NCBI RefSeq assembly: GCF_002914525.1
Contig: NZ_LODW01000139.1
Span: 203,822 to 267,821 of the forward strand
Length of the DNA: 64,000 nucleotides
Direction: 5' to 3'
Source of the DNA: Rhizobium hidalgonense
Lineage (GTDB): Bacteria; Pseudomonadota; Alphaproteobacteria; Rhizobiales; Rhizobiaceae
How positions within the stretch are numbered: position 1 is the first letter of the stretch; each line of letters opens with the position of its first letter. Positions 1 to 7,680 of this stretch are shown here, in pieces. Below the pieces are notes generated by a model, which saw only the letters and a program-made list of their open reading frames with translations, was not told where the DNA came from and did no database searches. Position numbers and translations under genes: made by a program.

Positions 1-3
1 GCT

Positions 4-1050
4 TTAAGCCGTTCCAAGCCGTCTGATATTCCCCACCAATTCCCCCGCCAACCGTAGCGAGGCGGCGGTTGCCATCGTCATCTGCGGCAGCAGCAGCCAT
101 TCGAGCGTCCAGGCGGCACCGGAGCGTTCCTGTTCATGAACAAGGGACTGGTGGATGCCTGAAAGAACAGTGGCGGTGAAGCGGGCGAGCGAGACCAGGA
201 CTTCGGCGGCAACCGGGTTCTGCTTGTGGGCCATCGCCGACGAGGTGCCGCCGCCTGCGATTTCGATCTCGTGGCCCATCTGAGCAAGCAGGGCGATATC
301 CTGGCCGATCTTGCCGAGGCTGCCCGAAATCGACGAGAACAGGCCGGCAATATCGGCGATCGGAAGCCGCCCGCTCTGCCATTGCGTTATATCGGTCAGG
401 CCGAGTTCCTGGGCGAGCGAGGCGCGGATTGCCGGGCCTTGCGCCCCGAGCTTGTCCAGCGTGCCGGCGGCGCCACCGAACTGGACGGGAAAATTTTGCT
501 CGGTCAGGCGGTCGCGATAGGTGATCAGCGGTGCGCGCCAGGCATTGAGCCGGTCGGAGACCGTGATCGGGATCGCCACCTGCATGCGGGTATGGCCCAT
601 CAGCCGGTTGCCGCCGAACTGGCGATCGAGCCCATCGAGCCCTGCGGCAATAGTAGAAAGCCGGCCGGCAAACAGAAAGGTGATCGCCTTCAGGCGGATC
701 ATCAGGCTGGTGTCGATCACATCCTGGCTGGTGGCGCCGAGATGCAGGCTGTTGGCCGCTTCCTCGCCGACCGCGGCGCGCAGCTGTTTGACGAGATCGG
801 GGACGACGACCCCGTCCCGTGCCGTTGCCGATCGCAGGCTGGCGAGATCGGGAGAGAAGCCGGCGCAGATTTCGGCGATCCGTCTTGCGGCTTCGGCAGG
901 GATGAAACCATGGCCGGCTTCGGCCTTGGCCAGTGCCGCTTCGAAGGAGAGCATGGCGCGGATATCGGCCTCGGCGGAGAAGTAGGGCGCGATTTCGTCG
1001 TCGCCGAGCAGGCCGGAGAGGAAGGGGTGGTCGAAGGGCGATGCGGTCAT
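4..1050 (-). CDS. pcaB: 3-carboxy-cis,cis-muconate cycloisomerase
   Basis: PcaB cycloisomerises 3-carboxy-cis,cis-muconate to 4-carboxymuconolactone, the step after ring cleavage by PcaGH. The 348-aa protein belongs to the fumarase/aspartase superfamily: GATSQD lies at residues 105-110 and the superfamily loop GGGTSSAMAHKQNP at 266-279. The reading frame stays open upstream, but that extension is repeat-derived. The ATG at 1050, giving MTASPFDHPF, is where family similarity begins. It is the last gene of pcaDCHGB and is separated from pcaG by about 230 bp holding palindromic repeats. At 348 aa it is at the short end of the family, but the stop is clear. Confidence 0.95.
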   Translation of the reverse strand: MTASPFDHPFLSGLLGDDEIAPYFSAEADIRAMLSFEAALAKAEAGHGFIPAEAARRIAEICAGFSPDLASLRSATARDGVVVPDLVKQLRAAVGEEAANSLHLGATSQDVIDTSLMIRLKAITFLFAGRLSTIAAGLDGLDRQFGGNRLMGHTRMQVAIPITVSDRLNAWRAPLITYRDRLTEQNFPVQFGGAAGTLDKLGAQGPAIRASLAQELGLTDITQWQSGRLPIADIAGLFSSISGSLGKIGQDIALLAQMGHEIEIAGGGTSSAMAHKQNPVAAEVLVSLARFTATVLSGIHQSLVHEQERSGAAWTLEWLLLPQMTMATAASLRLAGELVGNIRRLGTA

Positions 1051-1100
1051 GGTCTTCTCGTTCGTGATGGTGGCCCCCTCATCCGGCGCCGCCACCCCCG

Positions 1101-1226
1101 GGGTCGAGCCACTGGTCTCGACCCGTCCTTCGGGCCCCCGAGGGGCGAAAGGACTTGGGCAATGTCGGTGCCTATGAGCAGGCGATCTCGTATGGCACTG
1201 TTCCCCTCTCCCCGTCGAGGAGAGGG
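1101..1226. repeat. Rhizobial intergenic palindromes
   Basis: The gap between pcaB and pcaG holds two inverted repeats. GGGTCGAG (1101-1108) pairs with CTCGACCC (1117-1124), and CCCTCTCC (1204-1211) pairs with GGAGAGGG (1219-1226). These resemble the dispersed REP-like elements common between rhizobial genes. They may influence mRNA processing between pcaG and pcaB, which is inference. Confidence 0.6.
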
Positions 1227-1279
1227 CAGGGTGAGGGGGCCACTTGCGCGGAGCCCTCAAACAAGCCACCCGCATACTC

Positions 1280-1891
1280 TCAAATATCCAGAAACACCGT
1301 TTCGTCAGCACCCTGCAGACGAATGTCGAAATGGCAAGTCGCGCCGTCACGACTGGCAATCATGGTTGCGACGCGCTCGCGATGTTCGATGCGCGACAGC
1401 AGCGGGTCGCCAGCATTGGCCTCCGTCTCCTCCGGGAAGTACATGCGCGTCTGCAGGCCGATATTGATGCCGCGGGCGACGATCCAGACCGTGATGTGCG
1501 GGGCCTGCCTGCGACCGTCCTTGAAGGGGACGCGGCCGGGCTTGATGGTCTCGAAGCTGTAGACGCCGTCTTCACTGCGGGTCGGGCAGCGGCCCCAGCC
1601 GGTGAAATTCGGATCGGCGGCGCCGCGCATCTCCGAGGGGCTGTTATAGAGGCCGGCGCTGTCGGCCTGCCAGATCTCGACGACGGCATCGCGCACCAGC
1701 GCGCCGGCGCCGTCGAAGATACGGCCGGTGACGGTGATGCGCTCGCCGAGCGTCTTGTCGTTGACCATCTGCGTGCCGAGATCGCTGTCGTAGACGCCCG
1801 TTATGTCGCAGAAATTCGGCGTCAGGCCGATATGGACGTACGGCCCTGCCGTCTGCGACGGGGTTTCCTTGAGATAGCCGAGCTGCTGCAT
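1280..1891 (-). CDS. pcaG: Protocatechuate 3,4-dioxygenase, alpha subunit
   Basis: This is the non-metal-binding alpha subunit of the intradiol dioxygenase that cleaves protocatechuate to 3-carboxy-cis,cis-muconate. The 203-aa protein shares the intradiol core with PcaH (GLYNSPSEM, DPNFTGWGR, DGVYSFETIKPGRVP). The positions that supply iron ligands in the beta chain are replaced, for example GRVP in place of GAYP and PHITVW in place of AHIHFS, as is usual for alpha chains. The ATG at 1891 lies 2 bp after the pcaH stop. An in-frame TTG at 1897, overlapping the pcaH stop, is a less likely start. PcaG and PcaH assemble together. Confidence 0.95.
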   Translation of the reverse strand: MQQLGYLKETPSQTAGPYVHIGLTPNFCDITGVYDSDLGTQMVNDKTLGERITVTGRIFDGAGALVRDAVVEIWQADSAGLYNSPSEMRGAADPNFTGWGRCPTRSEDGVYSFETIKPGRVPFKDGRRQAPHITVWIVARGINIGLQTRMYFPEETEANAGDPLLSRIEHRERVATMIASRDGATCHFDIRLQGADETVFLDI

Positions 1892-1893
1892 GG

Positions 1894-2643
1894 TCAATTG
1901 CCCTCCAGCCTGTTTTCGAACATCGTCGAGCGGCGGCCGCGCAGGACGATATCGAATTTATAGGCTCGTGAATCCATCGGGATCGTGTTGCCCCAGTCGA
2001 GCGGCGCGATCAGCTGCTCGATCGCCGCCTTGTCGGGGATGGTGCCGACGATCGGACATTTCCAAATCATCGGATCGCCCTCAAAATACATCTGGGTGAT
2101 CAGCCGCTGGGCAAAGCCGTGGCCGAAAATCGAGAAATGGATATGGGCGGGGCGCCAGTCGTTGACGCCGTTCGGCCAGGGATAGGCGCCGGGCCGCACT
2201 GTGCGGAAATGGTAGCGCCCCTCCTCATCGGTGATGGCGCGGCCGCAGCCACCGAAATTCGGGTCGATCGCCGCCAGATAGCTTTCCTTCTTGTGGCGGT
2301 AGCGACCGCCGGCATTGGCCTGCCAGAACTCGACCAGCGCGCCGGCAACCGGTTTTGCGCGTTCGTCGAGCACCCGGCCATGAACGATGATGCGTTCGCC
2401 GATGGCGCTTTCGCCGGGCCGCGCGTAATTCAGGATCAGGTCGTTGTCGAGTTCGCCGATCATCGAATTGCCGAAGACCGGGCCCGTCGTTTCGGAGATC
2501 GTGCCGTCGAGCGACAGCAGCGCGCGTTGCGGCGCGCGCAGCACTGACGTCTTGTAGCCGGGGGTCAGCGCCGGCGCATGCCAGGCTCGGTCGCGGGCAA
2601 AGAAGGCGCCGGTCTCGGGCTTTTGGTTGGGTCGTTCGGACAT
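1894..2643 (-). CDS. pcaH: Protocatechuate 3,4-dioxygenase, beta subunit
   Basis: This is the iron(III)-bearing subunit of protocatechuate 3,4-dioxygenase (249 aa). All four family iron ligands can be seen: the Tyr of GRYRHK, the Tyr of GAYPWP, and both His of RPAHIHFS. An N-terminal extension (MSERPNQKPETGAFFARDRAWH) matches the beta-chain type. It lies between pcaC and pcaG with only 9 bp to pcaC, so the two subunits are translated from one message. Confidence 0.96.
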   Translation of the reverse strand: MSERPNQKPETGAFFARDRAWHAPALTPGYKTSVLRAPQRALLSLDGTISETTGPVFGNSMIGELDNDLILNYARPGESAIGERIIVHGRVLDERAKPVAGALVEFWQANAGGRYRHKKESYLAAIDPNFGGCGRAITDEEGRYHFRTVRPGAYPWPNGVNDWRPAHIHFSIFGHGFAQRLITQMYFEGDPMIWKCPIVGTIPDKAAIEQLIAPLDWGNTIPMDSRAYKFDIVLRGRRSTMFENRLEGN

Positions 2644-2652
2644 ATCTCTCCC

Positions 2653-3057
2653 TCAGGCCGCCTTCTCGGCGTCCATCTGTGCAAAGGCCTGCTTGGCAAT
2701 CTTGATCGCGTGGTTGGCAGCGGGAACGCCGGCATAGATCGCCACATGTAAGAGCGCCTCGCAAATATCCTCGCGGGTCGCACCCGTTTGGGCGGTGGCG
2801 CGCACATGCATGGCGACCTCGTCATCCTGGCCGAGAGCGGCGAGCAGCGCGATGGTGACGATCGAGCGCTCGCGTTTGCTCAACGCCGGGCGCGACCAGA
2901 CATGGCCCCAGGCGGCTTCGGTGATCAATTCCTGGAAGGGGCGGTCGAATTCGGTCGTCGCGGCCGCGGCGCGGTCGACATGGGCGTCGCCGAGCACGGC
3001 ACGGCGGGTCGCCATGCCCTGCCGGTAACGCTCGGAGGAGGAGGCGGTCTCGTTCAT
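2653..3057 (-). CDS. pcaC: 4-carboxymuconolactone decarboxylase
   Basis: PcaC decarboxylates 4-carboxymuconolactone to beta-ketoadipate enol-lactone. The 134-aa length is typical of the single-domain enzyme, which belongs to the CMD/AhpD-like fold. The C-terminal segment ALLHVAIYAGVPAANHA and the central ALSKRERSIVTIALLAALG are family hallmarks. The start ATG overlaps the pcaD stop as ATGA, showing translational coupling. It is separate from pcaD here, unlike the fused PcaL of some actinobacteria. Confidence 0.95.
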   Translation of the reverse strand: MNETASSSERYRQGMATRRAVLGDAHVDRAAAATTEFDRPFQELITEAAWGHVWSRPALSKRERSIVTIALLAALGQDDEVAMHVRATAQTGATREDICEALLHVAIYAGVPAANHAIKIAKQAFAQMDAEKAA

Positions 3058-3863
3058 CGGTTGGTGTCTCCAGGTGGGATGGATGTGAGGAAGGCGCGGA
3101 TGATCGCCGTCAGCGCCTCCGGCTGCTCGACGCAGGGAATATGCGCGCAGTCGGCGATCACCTCGTAGCGGGCGTCCGGGATCAGCCGCGCCGTGGAGAG
3201 CACGAGATCGGGCGGCGTCGAGCCGTCCTGGTCGCCGACGATGCAGATCGTCGGCACAGCGATCGCCTTGGCCGCTTCGGAAAAATCAGCATCACGGATG
3301 GCTTCGCAGGCGGCGATATACCCCTCGACCGGCTGGCGCGTCAGCATGTTGCAATAGCCGGAATAGGCGGTGTTTTCGGGCCGGCGGAAGGCCGGCGTAA
3401 ACCAGCGCTCCATGATGGCGTCGACGATGCTGGCGATGCCGTTTTTCGCCACCGCGGCGATGCGGGCGTTCCAGCTCTCAGCCGTGCCGATCTTGTGGGC
3501 GGTGTCGCAAAGAATCAGCGCGCCGACCAGATCCGGCCGCCGCTGATAGAGCGACTGGGCGATCAGGCCGCCGACCGAGAGCCCACAGACAACGGCATTT
3601 TTCACCGACAGCAGATCGAGCAGGCCGGCGAGATCGGTGGCATGATCCTCGATCGACGAGGGGAGCTGACCGACATCGGAAAGGCCGTGGCCGCGCTTGT
3701 CGTAAAGCACGATGGCGTAGTCCCCGGCAAGCCGCACCACGACGTCGCGCCAGATGCGGAAATCCGTCCCGAGCGAATTGGTAAAGACGATCACCGGCCG
3801 GTCGGCAGGCGCACCGATGACCTGATAATGGATCGTCACGTCGTTTATGCGGGCAAATTGCAC
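3054..3863 (-). CDS. pcaD: 3-oxoadipate enol-lactonase
   Basis: PcaD hydrolyses beta-ketoadipate enol-lactone to beta-ketoadipate. The 269-aa alpha/beta-hydrolase has the nucleophile elbow GLSVGG, the acid region GDQDGSTPP and the C-terminal His in ADCAHIPC. The frame is open upstream, but the upstream part translates a dispersed repeat (LGLDPRIHA). The GTG at 3863, preceded by GGAGAG, starts the conserved VQFARINDVTIHY. It is the first gene of pcaDCHGB, divergent from pcaQ, the order known from Agrobacterium and Sinorhizobium where PcaQ activates it. Confidence 0.94.
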   Translation of the reverse strand: MQFARINDVTIHYQVIGAPADRPVIVFTNSLGTDFRIWRDVVVRLAGDYAIVLYDKRGHGLSDVGQLPSSIEDHATDLAGLLDLLSVKNAVVCGLSVGGLIAQSLYQRRPDLVGALILCDTAHKIGTAESWNARIAAVAKNGIASIVDAIMERWFTPAFRRPENTAYSGYCNMLTRQPVEGYIAACEAIRDADFSEAAKAIAVPTICIVGDQDGSTPPDLVLSTARLIPDARYEVIADCAHIPCVEQPEALTAIIRAFLTSIPPGDTNR

Positions 3864-4039
3864 GTCGCTCTCCTCCATCAAGTCAGTCCAACCGAGAGGC
3901 TGGCATTGGTTTGGTTCCGCTAGCGAGGTCCGGACAAGGGCGCCTACGCTGCGAATGGCTCCGTCCGTCCCTCCATCCTCTCTCATGCTCGGCCTTGAGC
4001 AGAGCATCCCACGGCACCCACCGGTAGCTGTGGCATGGA

Positions 4040-4060
4040 TCCTCGGGTCAAGCCCGAGGA
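4040..4060. repeat. Dispersed rhizobial stem-loop repeat
   Basis: TCCTCGGGT pairs with GCCCGAGGA around a short loop in the pcaD-pcaQ gap. It is the widespread alphaproteobacterial intergenic element whose spurious translation reads LGLDPRIHA. It explains why the pcaD frame appears open for another 110 codons. Confidence 0.7.
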
Positions 4061-4164
4061 TGACGGAGAGTGGGGTTGGCTTCCCGCCAAACTTGTCACC
4101 GCCTCCGGATAGCAAAACTGAATGGTTGATCCGGTTAAGTAAAATGATATTTTCAGGCGTTTCG

Positions 4165-4180
4165 ATAACCCAGGAGTTAT
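4165..4180 (+). promoter_or_regulatory. Probable PcaQ operator
   Basis: ATAACCCAGGAGTTAT is a dyad with ATAAC/GTTAT arms. It resembles the PcaQ consensus ATAACC-N4-GGTTAA reported for Sinorhizobium, with a weaker right half. It overlaps the CAGGAG ribosome-binding site of pcaQ and sits about 300 bp from the pcaD start. Autoregulation of pcaQ is therefore as likely as activation of pcaD. Confidence 0.5.
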
Positions 4181-4185
4181 GGGAG

Positions 4186-5103
4186 ATGATCGACAGCCGC
4201 GTCAAGTTTCGTCATCTGCAGACCTTTGTCGAGGTGGCGCGGCAGAAGAGCGTCATGAAGGCGGCCGAATTGCTGCATGTCAGCCAGCCGGCGGTGACGA
4301 AGACGATCCGCGAGCTGGAGCAGGCGCTGGGTGTCGCCGTCTTCGAGCGTGACGGCCGCGGCATCAAGATCACCCGTTACGGCGAGGTCTTCCTGCGTCA
4401 TGCCGGGGCGGCGCTGACGGCGCTGCGCCAGGGTCTCGATTCCGTCTCGCAGGAGCAGTTCGCCGATGCGCCGCCGATCCGCATCGGCGCGCTGCCGACG
4501 GTGTCGTCGCGCATCATGCCGCGGGCGATGGAACTCTTCCTCAAGGAGCGGACCTGGAGCCGGGTGAAGATCGTCACCGGCGAGAATGCCGTATTGCTGG
4601 AGCAGCTCCGCGTCGGCGATCTCGACGTCGTCGTCGGCCGCCTGGCCGGGGCGGAGAAGATGGCGGGCTTTTCCTTCGAGCATCTCTATTCCGAGCAGGT
4701 GGTCTTTGCCGTTCGCCCCGGCCATCCGCTGCTCGACGGCCGGCAATCGCCCTTTGCTGGTTTCGGCGACTATACGGTGCTGATGCCGACGCGGGGTTCG
4801 ATCATCCGGCCGGTGGTCGAAAATTTCCTCATCGCCAACGGCGTCTCCAGCCTGCCGAACCAGATCGAGACGGTGTCGGATTCCTTCGGCCGCGCGTTCC
4901 TCAGGGGAGGCGACGCAATCTGGATCATTTCCAACGGCGTGGTGGCCGACGATGTGGCCGACGGCCGGCTGGCGCTGCTGCCGGTCGATACCGGCGAGAC
5001 CAAGGGGCCGGTGGGGCTGACGATGCGTGCCGATGCCGTGCCGTCCGTGCCGCAATCGATCCTGATGCAGACGATCCGCGAAGCGGCCGGGCAGCTTTCC
5101 TGA
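4186..5103 (+). CDS. pcaQ: LysR-type regulator of the pca operon
   Basis: This 305-aa LysR-family regulator has an N-terminal winged HTH (FRHLQTFVEVARQKSVMKAAELLHVSQPAVTKTIRELEQALG, about residues 8-50) and a C-terminal effector-binding domain. In Agrobacterium and Sinorhizobium, PcaQ activates pcaDCHGB in response to beta-carboxymuconate and carboxymuconolactone. The ATG at 4186 follows CAGGAG with a 9-bp spacer. The longer open frame upstream is repeat-derived. The divergent arrangement with pcaD supports the assignment. Confidence 0.93.
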   Translation: MIDSRVKFRHLQTFVEVARQKSVMKAAELLHVSQPAVTKTIRELEQALGVAVFERDGRGIKITRYGEVFLRHAGAALTALRQGLDSVSQEQFADAPPIRIGALPTVSSRIMPRAMELFLKERTWSRVKIVTGENAVLLEQLRVGDLDVVVGRLAGAEKMAGFSFEHLYSEQVVFAVRPGHPLLDGRQSPFAGFGDYTVLMPTRGSIIRPVVENFLIANGVSSLPNQIETVSDSFGRAFLRGGDAIWIISNGVVADDVADGRLALLPVDTGETKGPVGLTMRADAVPSVPQSILMQTIREAAGQLS

Positions 5104-5149
5104 AGCCAGGCTCTTTAAATCCGCTTGAAGATCGCCCAGATTTGGACTA

Positions 5150-5165
5150 TGTCTAATTCAAGACA
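5150..5165 (+). promoter_or_regulatory. Candidate operator of the toxin-antitoxin operon
   Basis: TGTCT-AATTCA-AGACA is a perfect 5-bp inverted repeat lying 10 bp upstream of the antitoxin ATG and touching its CAGGAG ribosome-binding site. Antitoxins of this family usually repress their own operon, so this is the best-placed candidate site. It is short and the assignment is inference. Confidence 0.35.
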
Positions 5166-5175
5166 GGAGACTTTC

Positions 5176-5697
5176 ATGCAGCACGCGCGACGCACGCAGC
5201 GGGAAAGCCAGGCGCCACAGCGGCTGGACATGAAGCGCTTTGCGCCGGCAAACCGTCGGAAGCTCAGCGCACCGGCCTTGCGAACCTTCCTGGCAATCGC
5301 CGATCTCTGGGGCCTGAGCGAAGAGCAGCGGCTGCTGGTGCTCGGCTATCCCTCCCGCTCGACCTACCACAGCTGGGCCAAGCAGGCGCGCGAGCATGGG
5401 GCTTTCACCCTCGATGTCGATACGCTGACCCGGATATCCGCCCTGCTCGGCATTCATCAGGCGCTCGGTGTGCTGTTTGCCGATGAACGCGGCGGCGTCG
5501 CCTGGCTGCGCACACCGCATCAGGCGTCGGTTTTTGGCGGGCATCCGCCGCTCGACGTGGTGACGAACGGAACCCAGGACGGCTTGATAACCGTGCGCCG
5601 CTTCCTCGATGGCGCCCGCGGTGGTGTCTATATGCAGCCGAACAGGCTCGACGACGCTTTCACGCCCTATGAAGATGCGGACATCGTCTTCCGGTGA
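5176..5697 (+). CDS. Xre/MbcA/ParS-type antitoxin
   Basis: This 173-aa protein has the two-part layout of RES-linked antitoxins. An HTH-like region (APALRTFLAIADLWGLSEEQRLLVLGYPSRSTYHSWAKQ) is followed by a C-terminal toxin-binding segment (LLGIHQALGVLFADERGGVAWLRTPHQASVFGGHPPLDVVTNG), the DUF2384-like domain. CAGGAG at 5163-5168 favours the ATG at 5176 over upstream TTG (5125) and ATG (5149). Its stop overlaps the toxin start as GTGA. Expected role: neutralise the downstream RES toxin and repress the operon. Confidence 0.88.
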   Translation: MQHARRTQRESQAPQRLDMKRFAPANRRKLSAPALRTFLAIADLWGLSEEQRLLVLGYPSRSTYHSWAKQAREHGAFTLDVDTLTRISALLGIHQALGVLFADERGGVAWLRTPHQASVFGGHPPLDVVTNGTQDGLITVRRFLDGARGGVYMQPNRLDDAFTPYEDADIVFR

Positions 5698-6365
5698 GCG
5701 ACCGTTTTGCCGAGGCACCGCGTCCATCCTACCGGCTGATCCCGTCGCAATTTCCGCCGATCGGGCTTTTCGAGACGGTGGCGAGGGCGGCCGATCTCGA
5801 AGCCGTGATGGAGCTTGTGGGATGGACCAACGACCGTCTCGTTGCCGACCGCATCCAGCGGCTTCCCGAGGATGAATGGGTTTACGGCGTGCCGAACGCC
5901 AGCATCGTCATGGCGGCTTTCCTGCATGTCGCCCCCGGTGGCATGCGCTTCAACGGCGCCGATCTCGGCGCCTGGTATGCCGCCGACCACCTCAAGACAG
6001 CCGCCGCCGAGGTCGGCCATCACCTCAGGCGCGAAACCGTCGCGCGCGGTGTGGCGACGATGGTGCGGACCTATCGAAGCTATTCGGCCATCCTGATCGG
6101 CGACTATCTCGACATTCGCGGCGAACAGGCGCTGCGGCGCGACGTCTATGACGGTACCAGCTATGCGGCGTCGCAGGTGCTGGGCGAAGAGGTGCGTTCG
6201 AGCGGCGGCGCCGGCATCCTCTATGACAGTGTCCGGCTGAGGGGCGGGGTCAACATCGCCGCGCATCGGCCGAGGAATATCCGCGACGTGGCGCAGGCCG
6301 ATCACTTCGAAATCACCGTTTTCGCCACTGACCGCCGCATCGATGTCAGGAAGCTTGCCCCCTGA
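5694..6365 (+). CDS. RES-domain NAD+-degrading toxin
   Basis: This 223-aa RES-domain protein has the conserved N-terminal segment YRLIPSQFPPIGLFE with its Arg, and a central region with the YDGTSYAASQVLGEEVRSSGGAGILYDSVR pattern that carries the family Ser. Characterised RES toxins deplete NAD+ by phosphorolysis (for example MbcT) or hydrolysis. The GTG start overlaps the antitoxin stop (GTGA), the usual antitoxin-then-toxin order. No disruption is seen, so it looks functional. Confidence 0.9.
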   Translation: MSDRFAEAPRPSYRLIPSQFPPIGLFETVARAADLEAVMELVGWTNDRLVADRIQRLPEDEWVYGVPNASIVMAAFLHVAPGGMRFNGADLGAWYAADHLKTAAAEVGHHLRRETVARGVATMVRTYRSYSAILIGDYLDIRGEQALRRDVYDGTSYAASQVLGEEVRSSGGAGILYDSVRLRGGVNIAAHRPRNIRDVAQADHFEITVFATDRRIDVRKLAP

Positions 6366-6385
6366 CGACGGCAGTCGCAGGCGGC

Positions 6386-7180
6386 TTAAACCGGCAACCG
6401 CTCGGCCCAGGCCTTGGCCGCCTTTGCCATCGTGGCGAGGTGGTCGGCAGCGGAAAAGCCTGAGATTGTCTTGCGCGGCTTGAGGTCGTGGTCGCCGTCC
6501 TCGAGCCAGAGGATCTCGATCCGGTCGGAGAGATCATAGCCCGGCACCTCGTCACGCTCGGCCCAGGCCTTGGCCGCCTTTGCCATCGTGGCGAGGTGGT
6601 CGGCAGCGGAAAAGCCTGAGATTGTCTTGCGCGGCTTGAGGTCGTGGTCGCCGTCCTCGAGCCAGAGGATCTCGATCCGGTCGGAGAGATCATAGCCCGG
6701 CACCTCGTCCCGCGTCCCGAATTCGTCGCGTGTTCCCTGGCAGATCAGCGCGGGTGTTGTCATCCCCTTGAGATGACCGGTGCGCAGTTTCGTCGGCTGG
6801 CCGGGCGGATGGAAGGGATAGCCGAGGCAGAGCAGGCCGGCGATCTTCCCCCTGCCATGGAGATCGTCGGCGACCATGCTGGCGACGCGTCCACCCATCG
6901 ACTTGCCGCCGATGATCAGCGGACCGCCGGCTTCGAGTTCGGCGATTGCCGCCTCATATTCAGGATTGAGTGTTTCGGCCCGCGGCGGCGGCTTGCGGCC
7001 TCCGGTGCGGCGGGCGGCCATATAGGCGAATTCGAAGCGGGCAACCCTGAAGCCGACGCCGGCAAGCGCTTCTGCCGCTGCTGTCATCGACCCCGAATCC
7101 ATCGGCGCTCCGGCACCATGCGCAAGCAGGATGGTGAAACGGGCATTACGGGGGCCTTGAAGCAGAAACCTGTCAGACAT
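6386..7180 (-). CDS. Alpha/beta-hydrolase (KANL3/Tex30-like) with internal duplication
   Basis: This is a dienelactone-hydrolase-like alpha/beta-hydrolase with oxyanion segment HGAGAPMDS, nucleophile GKSMGG (Ser94), acid region GTRDEFG and His in LEDGDHDLKP. It is 264 aa long because residues 157-208 are repeated as 209-260, so the His-bearing module occurs twice (His179 and His231). Without the repeat it would be 212 aa, close to the usual length of this family. The ATG at 7180 follows GGAGG with a 7-bp spacer. Substrate is unknown. Whether the duplicated protein folds is uncertain. Confidence 0.85.
   Translation of the reverse strand: MSDRFLLQGPRNARFTILLAHGAGAPMDSGSMTAAAEALAGVGFRVARFEFAYMAARRTGGRKPPPRAETLNPEYEAAIAELEAGGPLIIGGKSMGGRVASMVADDLHGRGKIAGLLCLGYPFHPPGQPTKLRTGHLKGMTTPALICQGTRDEFGTRDEVPGYDLSDRIEILWLEDGDHDLKPRKTISGFSAADHLATMAKAAKAWAERDEVPGYDLSDRIEILWLEDGDHDLKPRKTISGFSAADHLATMAKAAKAWAERLPV
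6401..6712 (-). repeat. 156-bp direct tandem duplication inside a gene
   Basis: Bases 6401-6556 are repeated immediately as 6557-6712. The only difference I see is one base near the end of the unit (GTCACG against GTCCCG). The unit is 52 codons, so the frame is kept. The near identity implies a recent event in this strain, or else a sequence-assembly artefact. Confidence 0.95.
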
Positions 7181-7250
7181 CGACAATCCTCCATTCGGTC
7201 ATCGGAACCATGTCGGCGCCCGTGACTTTTTCCTCGAAAGGAGACGGACA

Positions 7251-7433
7251 ATGTCGACGAATGATGAAAACGTAAAGCCCGAGCAGCGCCGCCCCAAAGA
7301 TGTGAGCGCCGTTCCCGAAAAGCCGGAGCCCGCCGACGCAGAATCGATGGCGCCGCCGACAGTACAGCCGGCCGGAGCAGGCGACAAAAGCGAACGGCCC
7401 GTGGTCAACCCAGTCACCGGCGTCGCCATTTAG
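7251..7433 (+). CDS. Small disordered protein of unknown function
   Basis: This 60-aa ORF is rich in Pro, Glu, Ala and Lys, has no hydrophobic segment, and ends NPVTGVAI. It reads as intrinsically disordered. Support for coding comes from a good AAGGAG ribosome-binding site 7 bp upstream of the ATG. A rho-independent terminator lies about 130 bp downstream. It is divergent from the alpha/beta-hydrolase gene. I do not recognise the family. Confidence 0.55.
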   Translation: MSTNDENVKPEQRRPKDVSAVPEKPEPADAESMAPPTVQPAGAGDKSERPVVNPVTGVAI

Positions 7434-7562
7434 GCGTCGCAAAACTATGATGCGGATCGGCCCTTGAAACCGCGGCGGAGAGGGTCCATATAGCGGTCCT
7501 GCCTGAAAAATGGATGCGCACGGTATCGACGTCGTCGAACTGTTCGCTGTCCGACAGGATAA

Positions 7563-7595
7563 GGGCGCTCCCCGCAAGGGTCGAGCGCCCTTTTT
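7563..7595 (+). terminator. Rho-independent terminator
   Basis: GGGCGCTC (7563-7570) pairs perfectly with GAGCGCCC (7583-7590) around a 12-nt loop and is followed by TTTTT. It closes the transcript of the small ORF at 7251. It could also end a small RNA made from 7434-7562, where no protein-coding frame is evident. Confidence 0.85.
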
Positions 7596-7680
7596 GCTTT
7601 TCGGACGTCAGCTGGAATGACGGTCTTGGGTTCGTGCTGGTGGCGATAGCGAGCATCTCCCACCATAATCTATATAGCAC

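Noticed and set aside
1051..1359. Upstream extension of the pcaB frame
   Set aside because: It translates palindromic intergenic repeat sequence, and family similarity begins at the ATG at 1050.
3864..4205. Upstream extension of the pcaD frame
   Set aside because: It is the translation of a dispersed rhizobial repeat (LGLDPRIHA) and overlaps the pcaQ start.
6346..6693. Repetitive 115-aa frame overlapping the duplicated hydrolase region
   Set aside because: It repeats only because the underlying 156-bp DNA is duplicated; the hydrolase frame carries the conserved motifs.
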